DNA of 64,000 bases from Leptospira brenneri (GTDB taxonomy: Bacteria > Spirochaetota > Leptospiria > Leptospirales > Leptospiraceae): contig NZ_NPDQ01000006.1 in the NCBI RefSeq assembly GCF_002812125.1, positions 1 through 64,000 on the forward strand, in the 5' to 3' direction. Each line of letters begins with the position of its first letter. Within the stretch, counting starts at the first letter, position 1. Shown here piece by piece: positions 37,380-49,884 of this stretch. The translations under genes and the position numbers were made by a program. The notes below the pieces were generated by a model. The model was not told the DNA's origin, did no database searches, and worked only from the letters and a program-made list of their open reading frames with translations.

Positions 37380-38530
37380 AAGGCCCATCCTCAGAATTTG
37401 AACGTTTATTAGAAGAAAGTTTTAAAAAAAGACAATCCATCGAACCTGGCTCACGTCATGAAGCCAAAGTAACAGCTGTTAAGAATGATTATGTGTTCAT
37501 TCGCACTGTAGAAAATAAAATCACAGGAAATATTTCTACTGAAGAATGGAGAGATGAAGTTCCACCAAAGGTTAACGACTCACTTGTTGTTTACTTTTTA
37601 AAAGAAAACTCCGGAGATTTTTATTTTACTACCTGTCTTTCCGGCGACAACCTAACAGAAGAACATATTGATTTGGCATCACAGTATGAAATTCCTGTGC
37701 TTGGTCAATTGCTTACCGAAGCAAATGGTGGTTGGGATGTCAAACTTGGTAGTTTCTCTGCCTTTGTTCCTTTTAGCCAATTGGATATTTCCTTAAAAGG
37801 GAAAAACATTGCTGGAAAACGAATCCGGTTTGTGATTTCAGAACTTGGGAAAAAACAAAATAAAATCATTTTATCTCAGAAAAAAATTGCAGATAAAGAA
37901 AGAGAATCTAAGAAACAGCTGTTACGTGATGAACTGAAAGTCGGAATGTTTGTTTCCTGCTCTATCAAAAGCATCCATAAGTTTGGCCTAATTGTAGACA
38001 TGGACGGATTTGATGCTTTGGTTCCGCAATCGGAAGCAACCTACAAAAAAAATGCAGACCTGACCACAGAGTTCCGAGTGGGTGAATCTCTCCGTGCCAA
38101 AATTTTGACTTTGGACTGGGCTACGAATAAAATTTCGCTCAGTGTAAAAGACTTTTTATCAGATCCATGGTCTGGAAAACTTCCGTTCAAAGAATCGGAC
38201 ATTGTGACTGGAACCTTAGAATCGATCAAACCTTTTGGTTTATTCGTTCGGTTAGGTGATGATTTTACTGGCCTTGTTCCTAACAAAGAAACAGGAGTTC
38301 CTTCTCGTACACCTTTAAATACTGTCTTTAACCCTGGCCAAAAGTTGGAAGTTTTTGTTTTGGAAATCAATCCTGAAAAAAGACAAATTGCTTTGTCTAT
38401 TTCCAAAGCGGCAGAAGCAAAAGATCGAATGGAATACCAAGAGTATATGACCAAGGAAGAAAGTCCGAGTTCCGTTTCTAGTTTTGGACTGGCTTTGCAA
38501 AAATCGTTGGAAAAAAAGAATAAGAAGTAA
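37376..38530 (+). CDS. S1 RNA-binding-domain protein with four S1 repeats
   Basis: A 384-residue protein with four S1/OB-fold repeats, at roughly residues 20-88, 100-168, 182-256 and 270-347. The third and fourth are most typical (VGMFVSCSIKSIHKFGLIVD; VTGTLESIKPFGLFVRL). It resembles ribosomal protein S1/RpsA-type proteins but is shorter and the first two repeats are divergent, so it is likely a dedicated RNA-binding protein in addition to, not instead of, the ribosomal S1. It overlaps the upstream gene by 4 bp; trmL follows. Confidence 0.88.
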   Translation: MKGPSSEFERLLEESFKKRQSIEPGSRHEAKVTAVKNDYVFIRTVENKITGNISTEEWRDEVPPKVNDSLVVYFLKENSGDFYFTTCLSGDNLTEEHIDLASQYEIPVLGQLLTEANGGWDVKLGSFSAFVPFSQLDISLKGKNIAGKRIRFVISELGKKQNKIILSQKKIADKERESKKQLLRDELKVGMFVSCSIKSIHKFGLIVDMDGFDALVPQSEATYKKNADLTTEFRVGESLRAKILTLDWATNKISLSVKDFLSDPWSGKLPFKESDIVTGTLESIKPFGLFVRLGDDFTGLVPNKETGVPSRTPLNTVFNPGQKLEVFVLEINPEKRQIALSISKAAEAKDRMEYQEYMTKEESPSSVSSFGLALQKSLEKKNKK

Positions 38531-38538
38531 TTTGCCCT

Positions 38539-39006
38539 TTGGAAATCGCTCTTTTTCGCCCAGAAATCCCACCTAACACAGGAAATATCGCAAGGCTTTG
38601 TGTGAATGTGGGAGTTCCTCTTTCCATTGTGGGGGAGCCGTCTTTTGACCTTTCTGAAAAAGCGGTCCGGCGGGCGGGACTTGATTATTGGAAAGATTTG
38701 GACCTTCGTCTTTTTTCGGATTTTGAAGAATTTCGGACCAAAAAAGAGGCGGAAGGGAGCCGAATTTTTTTAGTTTCGAAGTTTGGGACCAAAGTGTACT
38801 GGGATGTTGCGTTTCGCCCAACGGATGTCTTTCTTTTTGGCCGGGAAACATCCGGTCTGCCCGAAGAAATCCATCGTTCCTGCCCTCCGGAACATATTAT
38901 TTCCTTACCTATGGCAGAGGTGAGTCGATCCATCAATCTTTCCAATGCGGTTGCCATTGTACTTTATGAAGCACTGCGCCAAGAGAAAACACGGACTAAT
39001 CCCTAA
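38539..39006 (+). CDS. trmL: tRNA 2'-O-methyltransferase, TrmL/CspR type (SPOUT)
   Basis: Methylates the ribose of the wobble C34/U34 in some tRNA-Leu. The 155-residue SPOUT protein shows IALFRPEIPPNTGNIARLC at the N-terminus, then FLFGRETSGLPEEI and the knot segment SLPMAEVSRSINLSNAVAIV with its trefoil Asn and Ser. TTG start, 8 bp after the S1 gene; no strong ribosome site, so translation may be coupled. Confidence 0.93.
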   Translation: MEIALFRPEIPPNTGNIARLCVNVGVPLSIVGEPSFDLSEKAVRRAGLDYWKDLDLRLFSDFEEFRTKKEAEGSRIFLVSKFGTKVYWDVAFRPTDVFLFGRETSGLPEEIHRSCPPEHIISLPMAEVSRSINLSNAVAIVLYEALRQEKTRTNP

Positions 39007-39054
39007 AGGATAAAACAATTTACAAGTCCTCCGTTCCCCTTGAAATGGGAATAT

Positions 39055-39723
<669 letters not shown>

Positions 39724-39729
39724 GTTCCT

Positions 39730-41724
39730 ATGGCAAATTTCAAAATGGTTTCTCCTTTTAAGGCTGCCGGAGACCAGGTCGAAGCAATTGAAAATATTGC
39801 AAAGTCCTTTGGTGAAGGTAAAAATAAAGTGACACTTGTCGGTGTGACTGGTTCTGGAAAGACTTTTACCATGGCCGAGGTCATCACTCGCGTCAAAAAG
39901 CCAACTCTCATTTTGTCACATAACAAAACTCTTGCGGCACAGCTCTTTCGGGAGTTTAAGGAGTTTTTTCCAGAAAACGCCGTAGAGTATTTTGTCTCTT
40001 ATTACGATTATTACCAACCAGAAGCCTATGTTCCATCTTCTGATACATTCATTGAAAAAGATATGTCAATGAATGAGGAGATCGACAAACTTAGGTTACG
40101 TGCAACTTCCAGTTTGTTAGAACGGGATGATGTGATCATTGTAAGTTCTGTTTCTTGTATTTATGGTTTGGGATCTCCTGAAGACTATATGAACTCGGTG
40201 GTGATGTTAAAAATTGGGGACAAAATTGACAGAGATCAAATCATTCGTAAGTTTCTTCATATCCAATACGCAAGAAATGATATTGATTTTAGTCGTGGTA
40301 ATTTTCGTGTTCGCGGTGATACGATTGAAATTATGCCTTCTTACCAAGAAGAAGGGATTCGGATCGAACTTTTTGGGGATGAAATTGATGGACTCTCAAA
40401 AATTGATCCACTGACAGGAAAGGTGAAAACCAAACTAGATAGAGTTGTGGTTTATCCAGCCAAACACTTTATCACTTCCGGCCCTAAAATCAAAGACGCC
40501 ATTGAAAAAATTAAAACTGAAATGGCGGATCAAAAAGATAAATTTTTAAAACAGGGAAAACATTTAGAAGCGGAACGAATTGAGTCTAGAACCAATTACG
40601 ATATGGAAATGTTGGTTGAACTTGGTTATTGTAGTGGAATTGAAAACTATTCACGTCACCTAACAGGAAGGCAGGAAGGAGAAAGGCCGGCTTGTTTACT
40701 CGATTATTTTCCGAATTTAGATTTTTTACTTATCATTGACGAGTCTCATGTGACTCTACCTCAAATTGGAGGGATGTATGCAGGGGATAGAACCAGAAAA
40801 CAAACATTAGTTGATTTTGGATTCCGTCTTCCCAGTGCTTTGGACAATAGGCCTTTGAATTTTCAAGAATTTGAAACCCTTACTCCAATGACTTTGTATG
40901 TTTCTGCAACTCCTGATCAAAATGAAATTAATAAAAGTGAAGCAGTCATTGAACAAATCATTCGGCCTACCGGACTTCTCGATCCGATTGTAGAAGTTCG
41001 TCCCACCACAAACCAAATCGAAGATTTATTAAATGAAATTCGATTGCGTATCGAACAAAAAGAAAGGATACTCATCACCACTCTGACCAAAAAAATGTCA
41101 GAAGACTTAACCGATTATTATAAGGAAGTGGGTTTGAAAGTTGCCTACCTCCATTCGGAAATTGATACGATCGAAAGAACGGAAATCATCAGAGATTTGC
41201 GTAAAGGGGTTTATGATTGTATCATTGGAATCAATTTACTAAGAGAAGGGCTTGATATTCCAGAAGTCTCTCTGGTTGCCATTTTAGATGCTGATAAAGA
41301 GGGATTTCTTAGAAATTATAAGTCCCTCATTCAGACCATTGGTCGTGCGGCAAGGAATGTAAACGGTAAGGCAATTTTGTATGCCGACCGAATGACTGAT
41401 TCCATGAAAAAAGCAATCGACGAAACTGAACGTCGCCGTCTAATTCAGGAAGAACATAATAAGTCATTAGGGATCACCCCACAAACGATCATTAAAGAAA
41501 TTCATGATATTCTTCCGCGGGAAATGGCGGAAGAGGACAGTAAAGAAGAAGCTCTCAAGGAAATGGAAAAAGAATTCACCTTGAAGAAATATAAAACCAA
41601 AGACAAGTTACGTGATGCATTGAAGAGAGAAATGTTAAGATATGCATCTGACTTGGATTTTGAAAAAGCTGCAATGTTTCGTGATAAAATGTTAGCCTTC
41701 GGGCCCGATAAAATAGAATCATAA
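39730..41724 (+). CDS. uvrB: UvrABC excinuclease subunit B
   Basis: Damage-verifying helicase of nucleotide excision repair. The 664-residue length is standard. P-loop GVTGSGKT at residues 38-45, the beta-hairpin region [12 protein letters not shown], helicase motif [12 protein letters not shown], motif [14 protein letters not shown] and the C-terminal UVR motif ([13 protein letters not shown]) that binds UvrC are all present. uvrA and uvrC are not in the window. Confidence 0.98.
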   Translation: MANFKMVSPFKAAGDQVEAIENIAKSFGEGKNKVTLVGVTGSGKTFTMAEVITRVKKPTLILSHNKTLAAQLFREFKEFFPENAVEYFVSYYDYYQPEAYVPSSDTFIEKDMSMNEEIDKLRLRATSSLLERDDVIIVSSVSCIYGLGSPEDYMNSVVMLKIGDKIDRDQIIRKFLHIQYARNDIDFSRGNFRVRGDTIEIMPSYQEEGIRIELFGDEIDGLSKIDPLTGKVKTKLDRVVVYPAKHFITSGPKIKDAIEKIKTEMADQKDKFLKQGKHLEAERIESRTNYDMEMLVELGYCSGIENYSRHLTGRQEGERPACLLDYFPNLDFLLIIDESHVTLPQIGGMYAGDRTRKQTLVDFGFRLPSALDNRPLNFQEFETLTPMTLYVSATPDQNEINKSEAVIEQIIRPTGLLDPIVEVRPTTNQIEDLLNEIRLRIEQKERILITTLTKKMSEDLTDYYKEVGLKVAYLHSEIDTIERTEIIRDLRKGVYDCIIGINLLREGLDIPEVSLVAILDADKEGFLRNYKSLIQTIGRAARNVNGKAILYADRMTDSMKKAIDETERRRLIQEEHNKSLGITPQTIIKEIHDILPREMAEEDSKEEALKEMEKEFTLKKYKTKDKLRDALKREMLRYASDLDFEKAAMFRDKMLAFGPDKIES

Positions 41725-41737
41725 GGTAGGACAAGGA

Positions 41738-44110
41738 TTGGAAACAAACGAATTTTGGGAAAACTCAACGAAGCTTGCAAGGTTAGAAGATTCTCTACCC
41801 AAACAAATTTTCCTTCTCCCTATCAAAGTGAGGCCAGTATTTCCAGGAATCATCACTCCTTTAATTGTCCCTCCTGGTCGTTTCATTCAGTCTATTGAAG
41901 AATCTTCGAAAGGTGCGGGGTTTTTAGGTCTGATTCTTTTGAAAGAAGATGAGTCTGAACTTCCATCGGAAGATAATATTTTTCAAATTGGCGTGGTGGC
42001 TCGTATCTTAAAAAAAATCAATCTCCCTGATGGTGGGATGAATATTTTAGTAAACACCATCCAAAGATTTAAAATTAATTCGATCCATACAAAAGAACCA
42101 GTCCTTCTTGCTAACGTAAGTTACCCGGAAGAAGAGCTTGGAACCAGTAAAAATAATATCAAAGCTCTTATGAGAACTTTGCTTATTTTGACCAAGGAAC
42201 TTGCACAAAACAATCCTTTGTTTACTGAGGATATGAAACTCACAATGATGAATGTAAACGAACCAGCCAAAATGGCTGATTTTGTTTGTTCCATTTTGAA
42301 TTTAGAAAAAGAAGAATACCAATCTGTGATCGAAGCCATCCAAATTAACGATCGTTTGGAAAAGGTATTATTGTTTCTTAAAAAAGAAATCGAGTTGGTA
42401 GTTCTTCAGAAAAAAATCCAAGAACAGATCAACGATAAAATAGACAACCAACAACGTCAGTTTTTTTTACGTGAACAATTAAAGGCAATCCAACAAGAAC
42501 TTGGTGTTGGTGAAGATAAAACAGAAATTAAATATGATAAACTTTTGGAACGGTTAAAAGCAGTTCCAGTTGCTGAAGAAATCATTACAGAAGTTGAAAG
42601 AGAAATCGATAAGTTCAAAAATTCAGACCCAATATCGAGTGATTACAATGTCATTCGAAACTATTTGGATTTGGTAGATGCATTACCTTGGGAAAAACCA
42701 AAAGAGAAAGATGTAAATTTGGTTCATGCTAAAAAAATTCTCAATCGAGACCATCACAAACTAGAAGATGTAAAAGAAAGGATTTTGGAGTTTTTAGCAG
42801 TTCATAAACTAAATCCAAAAAGTAAAGGATCTATTCTTTGTTTGGTGGGGCCTCCTGGTGTGGGGAAAACTTCTATTGCGAAGTCTGTAGCAGAAGCATT
42901 GGGAAGAAAGTTTTATCGTTTTTCTGTAGGTGGAGTGCGGGACGAAGCAGAGATTAAGGGGCATAGGCGAACCTATATTGGTGCGATGCCTGGTAAACTC
43001 ATCAGTGCCTTGAAGATTACAAAAGAAAGAGATGCTGTGATCCTTTTAGATGAGATCGATAAAATGTCTCAAGGTTTTCAAGGTGATCCGCAAGCCGCAT
43101 TACTTGAAGTTTTAGATCCGGAACAAAACTCTAATTTTCGTGATCATTATTTAGATTTACCTTTCGATTTATCGGATGTTTTGTTCATTGCAACGGCGAA
43201 TACTTTTGAACCAATCCCTCGCGTTTTGTTAGACCGAATGGAGGTGATTCAACTTTCGGGTTATATCACAGAAGAGAAGGTCCAGATCTTCCAAAAGTAT
43301 ATTTGGAAAAAAATCTTTGAAAAAAATGGTTTAAATCCGAACTCTTTTTCGATCAAAAAAGAAACCGTCTCTTTGCTCATAAACTCCTATTCTAGAGAAT
43401 CAGGCCTTCGTGGATTAGAAAAAACTTTTGATAAATTAGTTCGAAAAATTGCCTTAAAACAAGTGTTAAAGGAAAAATATTCAAAAGAAATCCGTGAAAA
43501 GGATTTGGTTGAGTATTTAGGAACTCCTCCATTTGTTGACGACCGGATGACGAGCCCAAAGGTCCCAGGAACTGCTCTTGGTCTTGCTTGGACAAATGCC
43601 GGAGGATCTACTCTTCTAATCGAAGCTGTTTTTATCCCAGGAAAGGGTGGACTCACTCTTACGGGACAAATGGGAAAGATGATGGAAGAGTCAGCAAATA
43701 TCGCATTATCGTTTGTGAAAAACTTTGTAAATAATGATGTATTGTTTGATAAAAAAGCCATCCACTTACATGTTCCTGACGGTGCAACACCCAAAGATGG
43801 ACCTAGTGCTGGAATCACTATGGCCACTGCGATTCTTTCTCTCATAACGGGGAAGGCTATTGCTCCAGGTTTTGGTATGACCGGTGAACTGACGTTAACT
43901 GGTGAAGTTCTTGCTATTGGTGGATTACGAGAAAAAATTGTAGCAGCAAAAAGGGTGGGAATCAAAAAAATTATTTTCCCGAAAGACAATGAAAGGGCAT
44001 TCGAGGAAATTCCTGACTATGTAAAACGAGGTGTTACCTTTTATCCGGTGACTCGTTATGAAGAAGTCGAAAAACTTGTTTTTCCAAAATCCAAAGGTAA
44101 GAAAAAATGA
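41738..44110 (+). CDS. lon: ATP-dependent protease Lon
   Basis: AAA+ protease for abnormal and regulatory proteins, 790 residues. N-terminal substrate domain (about 25-220), coiled linker, AAA+ module with P-loop GPPGVGKT (371-378) and Walker [11 protein letters not shown], and the protease domain with the Ser-Lys dyad S690 (KDGPSAG) and K733 ([12 protein letters not shown]). Start is TTG with AAGGA just before it. The stop overlaps the PBP gene by 4 bp. Confidence 0.98.
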   Translation: METNEFWENSTKLARLEDSLPKQIFLLPIKVRPVFPGIITPLIVPPGRFIQSIEESSKGAGFLGLILLKEDESELPSEDNIFQIGVVARILKKINLPDGGMNILVNTIQRFKINSIHTKEPVLLANVSYPEEELGTSKNNIKALMRTLLILTKELAQNNPLFTEDMKLTMMNVNEPAKMADFVCSILNLEKEEYQSVIEAIQINDRLEKVLLFLKKEIELVVLQKKIQEQINDKIDNQQRQFFLREQLKAIQQELGVGEDKTEIKYDKLLERLKAVPVAEEIITEVEREIDKFKNSDPISSDYNVIRNYLDLVDALPWEKPKEKDVNLVHAKKILNRDHHKLEDVKERILEFLAVHKLNPKSKGSILCLVGPPGVGKTSIAKSVAEALGRKFYRFSVGGVRDEAEIKGHRRTYIGAMPGKLISALKITKERDAVILLDEIDKMSQGFQGDPQAALLEVLDPEQNSNFRDHYLDLPFDLSDVLFIATANTFEPIPRVLLDRMEVIQLSGYITEEKVQIFQKYIWKKIFEKNGLNPNSFSIKKETVSLLINSYSRESGLRGLEKTFDKLVRKIALKQVLKEKYSKEIREKDLVEYLGTPPFVDDRMTSPKVPGTALGLAWTNAGGSTLLIEAVFIPGKGGLTLTGQMGKMMEESANIALSFVKNFVNNDVLFDKKAIHLHVPDGATPKDGPSAGITMATAILSLITGKAIAPGFGMTGELTLTGEVLAIGGLREKIVAAKRVGIKKIIFPKDNERAFEEIPDYVKRGVTFYPVTRYEEVEKLVFPKSKGKKK

Positions 44111-46596
44111 TTAAACAATCCAATTCTTTTGTTCTCATCCTAGAAGTGTTATACGGACACCTAATTGATCTTCTTCGTTTTTTTTGGGTCAGAAGAGTTA
44201 AGTTTTTCACTCTTGGGTTTGTTTTAGCTGTTTTTTTGTCTTTTTTCTTTTTAGGTGGGGCTTATGTAGTTTGGTCGGGAGAAGAAGCTCGCGTACACAA
44301 ATCTCTTGAAAAATATAGATCTGAAGTCTCCAATTTTTATGATAGTTTCCAACCAAAGTCCATAAAGATCTTAGATCGAAGTGGAAAAGTAATGGGTGAA
44401 TTTTATCGCAGGAATTTCCGACCCATTCGTACAGACAATTTAGCAAAACATAATGTAATTGTTTGGGCTGTTCTTTCTTCAGAAGATCGGGAATTTTTTG
44501 CTCATTCGGGACTAAATTACACAGCAATCGGCCGTGCGGTGGTTACCAACTTAATCCAATTTCGTTTGTCGCAAGGTGGATCTACTATTTCGCAACAGTT
44601 AGCCAAACTTACGTTAAATTTAGGAAAACGAAATTTATTTAATAAACTAACCGAACTGTATTGTACTTTCTATATAGAGAGCCAATACTCAAAAGAAGAA
44701 ATTCTGGCGATGTACTTAAACCAAATTTTCCTTGGTGAAGGGAATACGGGAGTAGAAGAGGCAGCCAGATATTACTTTAGAAAACCTGCATCCGAACTAA
44801 GTCCAGAGGAGGCGGCTCTCCTTGTTGGAATCATTCCTGCACCAAGTGTTTATAATCCTGTTCGTAATTTAGGAATTGCCCTATCAAGACAAAAACGCGT
44901 GTTATATGATATGGCTAGAAATCCGGAGTTACATCCCTCGCAGAAAGAAATACCTGTTAAGTTTTCTGATTCCATTGAACTAAATTTAAAGAAGTTTCGA
45001 ACCATTTATAAAATTAAAGAATCAAAAGATGAGGAAGGAAATCCGAAATACTCGAGTGAAATTGGGAAGTATGGTGCTGACAAAGATTTTAGAGTGAACT
45101 TAGCGCCCGATTTTAATTCAGAGATTCGGAGATTTATTTTAGAGCGATTTTCGAATGAAGATTTAGAAGAAAGAGGATTACTTGTTTATACTACATTGGA
45201 TTTGGAAAAACAAAGACTCGCAGAAGAGGCTTTACGTGTAGGTGTTGATTCCGTTCGAACTGATCTCACAAAACAAGAGTCAGATTACCAGAATAAAGGT
45301 AAGGCCGATTTAGCCGAAGTGACTCGCGCAATTTTACCACAATTGAGTGGTTCTATGATTTCACTTGATCCAGAAACTGGTGATATCGAAGCCATGGTGG
45401 GTGGTTATAAGATATCCAATGTATTTCGATTCAACCGCGCCGAAGATGCAAGAAGGCAACCTGGGTCTACAATCAAAGCTCTCGTTTATGCACTCGCCTT
45501 TGAAAAACGGATCGTAAATCCATCCTCCAAAATCAAAGACGAAAAATTGGATATCTCTGGATATTCTCCCAAAAACTGGTATAAAGGTTACAAGGGTGAC
45601 ATTACAGTCCGGCAAGCATTGGCACAATCTGTGAATACAGTTTCTGTGAAGTTGTTGCATGAAATTGGAATTTCTTATTTCATCCAAAAGTTAAGTGCGA
45701 TCCTCTCCATTCCCGAAGAAGAGGCAGATTCCCGTTTCCAAAGAAATTTATCATTAGCACTTGGATCCGGGGAACTTAGTCCTATGGAACTTTCTGTGAT
45801 TTATGCGACTCTGATGAATGGTGGAAGGAGAGTCACTCCAAGGAAAATTTTAAAAATCACTGATTTGGATGGAAACGAATTTTATAGCACTGTAGCTAAC
45901 GAAGCCGCAGAACAAATATTAGATCCTGTTGCTTGTGCTATGGCAATTAATACCTTACAATCTGTCCTTACGGAAGAAGGGACGATGACATTGAAGAGAA
46001 AAGAAGGCGAGCCGTTTCTTTATGCTGGGAAAACTGGAACAGTTCAATCTCCAAAACTAAAAGCCTCACGATGGAAAGGGTTGAAAGGGGTTCGTGATGT
46101 TTGGTTTGCTGGATTAACACCAAGAAATGTAACAGTTGTTTGGGTAGGGCATGATGAAGGTGCACCGTTCCCTGGATCCGGTTCAGGAGTCTCTGGTGGA
46201 ATTTGGTATCGGTATACACAAAATGTAAAATCGAAGTTAGGAATGGGAAATCAGTTGATTCCCAATTTTGTTGGAGATTTTGTTAAAGTGGATGTTTGCG
46301 CTGATGATGGAACGATTTTAGAGACCACATCCGATTATATTTGTAAGGTGCCTCTTTATGCGCAGTATTATTATATCGGAGACCTTCCACCCAAACGAGC
46401 TGGTTTTGTGAAACCAGAACCACCCACTCAAAACACAAACCTAACACCAGAACCGGTTGATGGGGACGATGAATCTGAAATCTCTACTTATGATTCACAA
46501 GGGAGTCGCATCCAACCAACGGCTGTGGATTCTGTAGAATTAGAACCACCACTTATAGAAAATCGGAGAGCGCGGTATAACGAAGAAACGCCTTAG
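44107..46596 (+). CDS. Class A penicillin-binding protein (PBP1A-type)
   Basis: Bifunctional peptidoglycan synthase, 829 residues, one N-terminal membrane anchor (about residues 35-60). GT51 transglycosylase: catalytic E126 in [10 protein letters not shown], then [16 protein letters not shown] and [17 protein letters not shown]. Transpeptidase: S454-x-x-K457 (GSTIK), SVN at 508-510, KTG at 642-644. The C-terminal 80 residues are an acidic, Pro-rich low-complexity tail. It is 4-bp coupled to lon, unusual for a cell wall gene, and its end overlaps the convergent lipoprotein gene by 44 bp. Confidence 0.95.
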   Translation: MIKQSNSFVLILEVLYGHLIDLLRFFWVRRVKFFTLGFVLAVFLSFFFLGGAYVVWSGEEARVHKSLEKYRSEVSNFYDSFQPKSIKILDRSGKVMGEFYRRNFRPIRTDNLAKHNVIVWAVLSSEDREFFAHSGLNYTAIGRAVVTNLIQFRLSQGGSTISQQLAKLTLNLGKRNLFNKLTELYCTFYIESQYSKEEILAMYLNQIFLGEGNTGVEEAARYYFRKPASELSPEEAALLVGIIPAPSVYNPVRNLGIALSRQKRVLYDMARNPELHPSQKEIPVKFSDSIELNLKKFRTIYKIKESKDEEGNPKYSSEIGKYGADKDFRVNLAPDFNSEIRRFILERFSNEDLEERGLLVYTTLDLEKQRLAEEALRVGVDSVRTDLTKQESDYQNKGKADLAEVTRAILPQLSGSMISLDPETGDIEAMVGGYKISNVFRFNRAEDARRQPGSTIKALVYALAFEKRIVNPSSKIKDEKLDISGYSPKNWYKGYKGDITVRQALAQSVNTVSVKLLHEIGISYFIQKLSAILSIPEEEADSRFQRNLSLALGSGELSPMELSVIYATLMNGGRRVTPRKILKITDLDGNEFYSTVANEAAEQILDPVACAMAINTLQSVLTEEGTMTLKRKEGEPFLYAGKTGTVQSPKLKASRWKGLKGVRDVWFAGLTPRNVTVVWVGHDEGAPFPGSGSGVSGGIWYRYTQNVKSKLGMGNQLIPNFVGDFVKVDVCADDGTILETTSDYICKVPLYAQYYYIGDLPPKRAGFVKPEPPTQNTNLTPEPVDGDDESEISTYDSQGSRIQPTAVDSVELEPPLIENRRARYNEETP

Positions 46597-47974
46597 ATAC
46601 TAAATAGTTTTCCTGGATGGACCAAAGGAAGATCCAGGGTTTATCTTCTCGAATTTTTTCAATGACTAGTAGTGCATCCTTCTCTGTTTTGAAAGGGTTG
46701 TCTAAAATTTTTCCCACATTTTCCTTTTGATAAAAAGATCTGTTCCCACCATTCCCTAGTTTTGTCGGATGAAAAAGTGGATCTAAAAAATTCCAAACAG
46801 AATCAAAATCAGAATACCAAGTAAGGAGTGTTAGGTCACCTTTACCTTCTCCATTTTCTTTATAAAGGGGCGCTTTTTCCATTGGTCTTAGTTTTATTTT
46901 TAAACCAATTTCTTCTAATGCTTGTTTAATGGCACGTCCTTTGGCTTGGTTTTCATCATCACCACGCATTCTAAATTCTAACTGAGTGGATTTTATTTTT
47001 GGGTAACAATTAGATTTTTCTAATTCTCTAACCGCTTGTGCTTTATCATACATCTCTGTTTGAACTTTCCCTTTTTTTAGTTTTTCTATGTATGTGATAG
47101 GAACAGGTCCATAGGTTAAGTCTGCATGATTTTCTAATAGTTTATGAATGATTAAATCTCTAGGGATGGATAAGTTTAAAGCATTTCTAAAGTGTTTGTC
47201 AAAACAAGAATTGTTTTGATTGATCGCTACATATTGGACAGATCTTCCTCTTTTAGTGAGTGTGGATTCTGAATTGGCTTCTGGTAAAGATAGAAGAAAA
47301 TCTGTAAGTTTAAAAGCATCTAACTTACCTTTGCGATATAAAAATAAAGAAGTCGAAGACTGTGGTAAGATGAGAAATTGAATTTTTTTAGGAAAGTTAG
47401 GGTTGGATTCTGATTGTAAGCGTAAATTTATAAATTCATTTTTTTTCCAAGTAATCAGTTTGTATTTTCCATAGGACTTTAGGTTTTGTTTTTTCCACTC
47501 TTCTTTTCCAATGATGGATGCAAAAGGTAAACTGAGTTTCTCTTTCCATTCCGTTTCATTCGTTCCTTTTTTAAATTCTAATTCCAATTGATTTTGGGGT
47601 AAGGAACGGACTTGAACTAAAAACTGGTAATCACCCTTTCTTGGGTAGTTTTCCGTGATCAATCGAGACAAACTATATTCAATATCACTTAGAGGTGGGC
47701 TTTCGGAATCCAGCTGGAACCGCCAAATCTCCTTTGCGGGATGAAATGTCTTTTCAGAAGAATCGATCCATGGTGATGAGAATCCCGTTTGAGTGCGTGA
47801 AAACAGCCCCTGGTGGATAAATTTAGCTAATTTTTGGCCGGAAAGATCGGTAATGAAGAGAGGATCTAAATGCGCTGGATCCGAGGGGAGTGCGATTCTT
47901 AGATCAAAATTGGTAGTTTCTTCCCGGCAAAAAGTGAGGGACAAGAGAAAGAAAACGAGGGATAAGGTTCTCAT
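46553..47974 (-). CDS. Peptide-type ABC transporter substrate-binding lipoprotein
   Basis: A protein of about 473 residues with a lipoprotein signal (hydrophobic core ending LSLTFC). The fold reads as SBP family 5 (OppA/DppA): LRIALPSDPAHLDPLF near the N-terminus, ...QYVAINQNNSCFDKHFRNALNLSI in the middle (the family's 'N....P..D.RVR.A...A.D'), and DLTLLTWYSDFDSVWNFLDPLF near the end. No permease or ATPase gene follows, so it may be an orphan or use a remote permease. ATG at 47974 is chosen over an upstream frame; it then begins 2 bp from the divergent exporter start. Confidence 0.82.
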   Translation of the reverse strand: MRTLSLVFFLLSLTFCREETTNFDLRIALPSDPAHLDPLFITDLSGQKLAKFIHQGLFSRTQTGFSSPWIDSSEKTFHPAKEIWRFQLDSESPPLSDIEYSLSRLITENYPRKGDYQFLVQVRSLPQNQLELEFKKGTNETEWKEKLSLPFASIIGKEEWKKQNLKSYGKYKLITWKKNEFINLRLQSESNPNFPKKIQFLILPQSSTSLFLYRKGKLDAFKLTDFLLSLPEANSESTLTKRGRSVQYVAINQNNSCFDKHFRNALNLSIPRDLIIHKLLENHADLTYGPVPITYIEKLKKGKVQTEMYDKAQAVRELEKSNCYPKIKSTQLEFRMRGDDENQAKGRAIKQALEEIGLKIKLRPMEKAPLYKENGEGKGDLTLLTWYSDFDSVWNFLDPLFHPTKLGNGGNRSFYQKENVGKILDNPFKTEKDALLVIEKIREDKPWIFLWSIQENYLVSKAFLRYTALSDFL

Positions 47975-47976
47975 AC

Positions 47977-49860
47977 GTGAAGATTTACCGAAAACTCTGG
48001 CCATACTTGGCAAAATACAAATACAGACTTAGCTTCGGTGTTTTCTTGTCTATATTTGTTTCCATTTTTAATGGGGCCTCCCTCACGTCCCTCATCCCTA
48101 TCTTTGATTCTTTAGGCACTGGCGAAAATTATAAATTTCAAATTGCTCTGACCAAAAAAGACCAATCGCTCCTTTCTGAATATAAAAAGCCTGACCATCT
48201 TGAAGGCCTAAAATATTGGGAATGGCAATTTGCTCACCTCAAACAAACAACAAATGAGGAACTTGCAGATAAAAAGCCGGATGATTTGGTTTATCTATTT
48301 TGTTTAATCATCCTTCCCATTTATTTTTTGAAATTAATTTGTCTTGCTGGCACTGTTTACTTTGTGAACTCAGCGGGACTTCTTGCTGTGAGTGACCTCA
48401 GGCAAGCTCTCTATAAAAAACTCCAAGTTTTACCACTAAACGAGTTCTACCGAGAAAAAACGGGCGTACTGATGAGCCGTGTGATTAACGATGTGGATAT
48501 TGTTGGGAAAGTGGTATCAAATGATTTAAAAGATGCGATTAACGATTTTTTCTATATCATTACGCACTTAATCATCTTGCTTGTGTTAAGTTGGAAATTG
48601 TTTTTTCTTTTATTCATTGTCATTCCGCTCATTGTAGGACCGGTCAGTACTTTTGCAGATCGAATTAGAAGGACCACAAAAAACCAACAAGAACAATTGT
48701 CTGAATTGAATGGTGATCTTCAAGAAGTGATTTCAGGAATTCGGGTCATCAGAGCTTTTTCTATGGAAGAAAAGGAAGCTGAACGATTTTTTAAAGTAAA
48801 TCAAAACCTTTCGGATAAAACTTTTAAAACACATTTTTATCATCAAATTGGTCCCGCATTAACAGAGTTATCTGGTTCGGTCGTAACAATGGTATTTTTA
48901 GGAATTGGTGCCTATTTATTAGAAGATGCCAGTTTTTCTAAAGGTATGTTTATTGCCTTTTTTCTTACCTTGATTTTTCTAATGCGCCCTTTGAAACAAA
49001 TGAGTATTCTCGTAAATTTAATCCAAGCCTCTGTGATTGCCAGTGACAGAGTATTTGAAATTTTAAGTAGAGATGTCGATATCAAAGAACCAGAAACTCC
49101 CAATCAATTGGGTTCACTATCAAGAGCAATTGAATACCATAATGTTTCTTATTTGTATCCGAACACAGATATATATGCGTTAAAGAATATCAACTTAACA
49201 CTCCCTCGCGGCGGAACGATTGCAATAGTGGGATCTTCTGGAGCCGGTAAATCCACGTTAGTTGATCTTTTGCCTAGACTTATTGATCCTAGCGAAGGCG
49301 GGATTTTTTGGGATGATGTGAATGCAAAAGATCTGAGTTTAGATAATTTGAGAAAACGAATTGGAGTTGTTTCTCAAAATATTTTTTTATTTAACGGTTC
49401 GATTCGCGAAAACATTGCTTTTGGAAAACCAAATGCTTCCGAAGAAGAGGTTAGGCGTGCCGCCGAAGATGCATTTGCTTCTGAATTCATCGAAGCTTTT
49501 GAGGAAGGTTATGATACCATTGTTGGAGAAAGAGGGGTGATGTTATCTGGTGGGCAAAGGCAACGGATTTCGATTGCTAGAACTTTACTTGCAAACCCAG
49601 AAGTCTTAATTTTGGACGAAGCAACATCCGCATTAGATACAGAGTCTGAACGCCTCATCCAACAAGCATTTGTTCGGTTATACGAAAATAAAACAGTTAT
49701 CATCATAGCCCACCGCCTTTCTACAGTAAAGATTGCAGATACAATTTATTATCTAGAAAACGGTGAAATTGTCGAAAGCGGTAGTCATGCTGATTTATTG
49801 AAGAACGAAAATTCTAAATACAAACGTTTGTATGATATGCAGTTTTCGGGTAATACATAA
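47977..49860 (+). CDS. MsbA-like ABC exporter
   Basis: A 627-residue half-transporter: six membrane helices then an ATPase domain with Walker A GSSGAGKST (419-427), signature LSGGQRQRISIARTL, Walker B VLILDEATSALD and H-loop AHRLST. The ATPase and membrane part resemble lipid A exporter MsbA. The first extracytoplasmic loop is long (about residues 45-105, polar and Lys-rich), unlike the short loop of most MsbA proteins. GTG start; only 2 bp separate it from the divergent lipoprotein start, so both ribosome sites lie inside the opposite gene. Confidence 0.9.
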   Translation: MKIYRKLWPYLAKYKYRLSFGVFLSIFVSIFNGASLTSLIPIFDSLGTGENYKFQIALTKKDQSLLSEYKKPDHLEGLKYWEWQFAHLKQTTNEELADKKPDDLVYLFCLIILPIYFLKLICLAGTVYFVNSAGLLAVSDLRQALYKKLQVLPLNEFYREKTGVLMSRVINDVDIVGKVVSNDLKDAINDFFYIITHLIILLVLSWKLFFLLFIVIPLIVGPVSTFADRIRRTTKNQQEQLSELNGDLQEVISGIRVIRAFSMEEKEAERFFKVNQNLSDKTFKTHFYHQIGPALTELSGSVVTMVFLGIGAYLLEDASFSKGMFIAFFLTLIFLMRPLKQMSILVNLIQASVIASDRVFEILSRDVDIKEPETPNQLGSLSRAIEYHNVSYLYPNTDIYALKNINLTLPRGGTIAIVGSSGAGKSTLVDLLPRLIDPSEGGIFWDDVNAKDLSLDNLRKRIGVVSQNIFLFNGSIRENIAFGKPNASEEEVRRAAEDAFASEFIEAFEEGYDTIVGERGVMLSGGQRQRISIARTLLANPEVLILDEATSALDTESERLIQQAFVRLYENKTVIIIAHRLSTVKIADTIYYLENGEIVESGSHADLLKNENSKYKRLYDMQFSGNT

Positions 49861-49884
49861 CTCAAAACAGATAATTGGCAATAT

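Noticed and set aside
43387..43989. 200-residue open frame on the minus strand within lon
   Set aside because: It lies wholly opposite the conserved Lon protease domain, has no ribosome site and no family resemblance.
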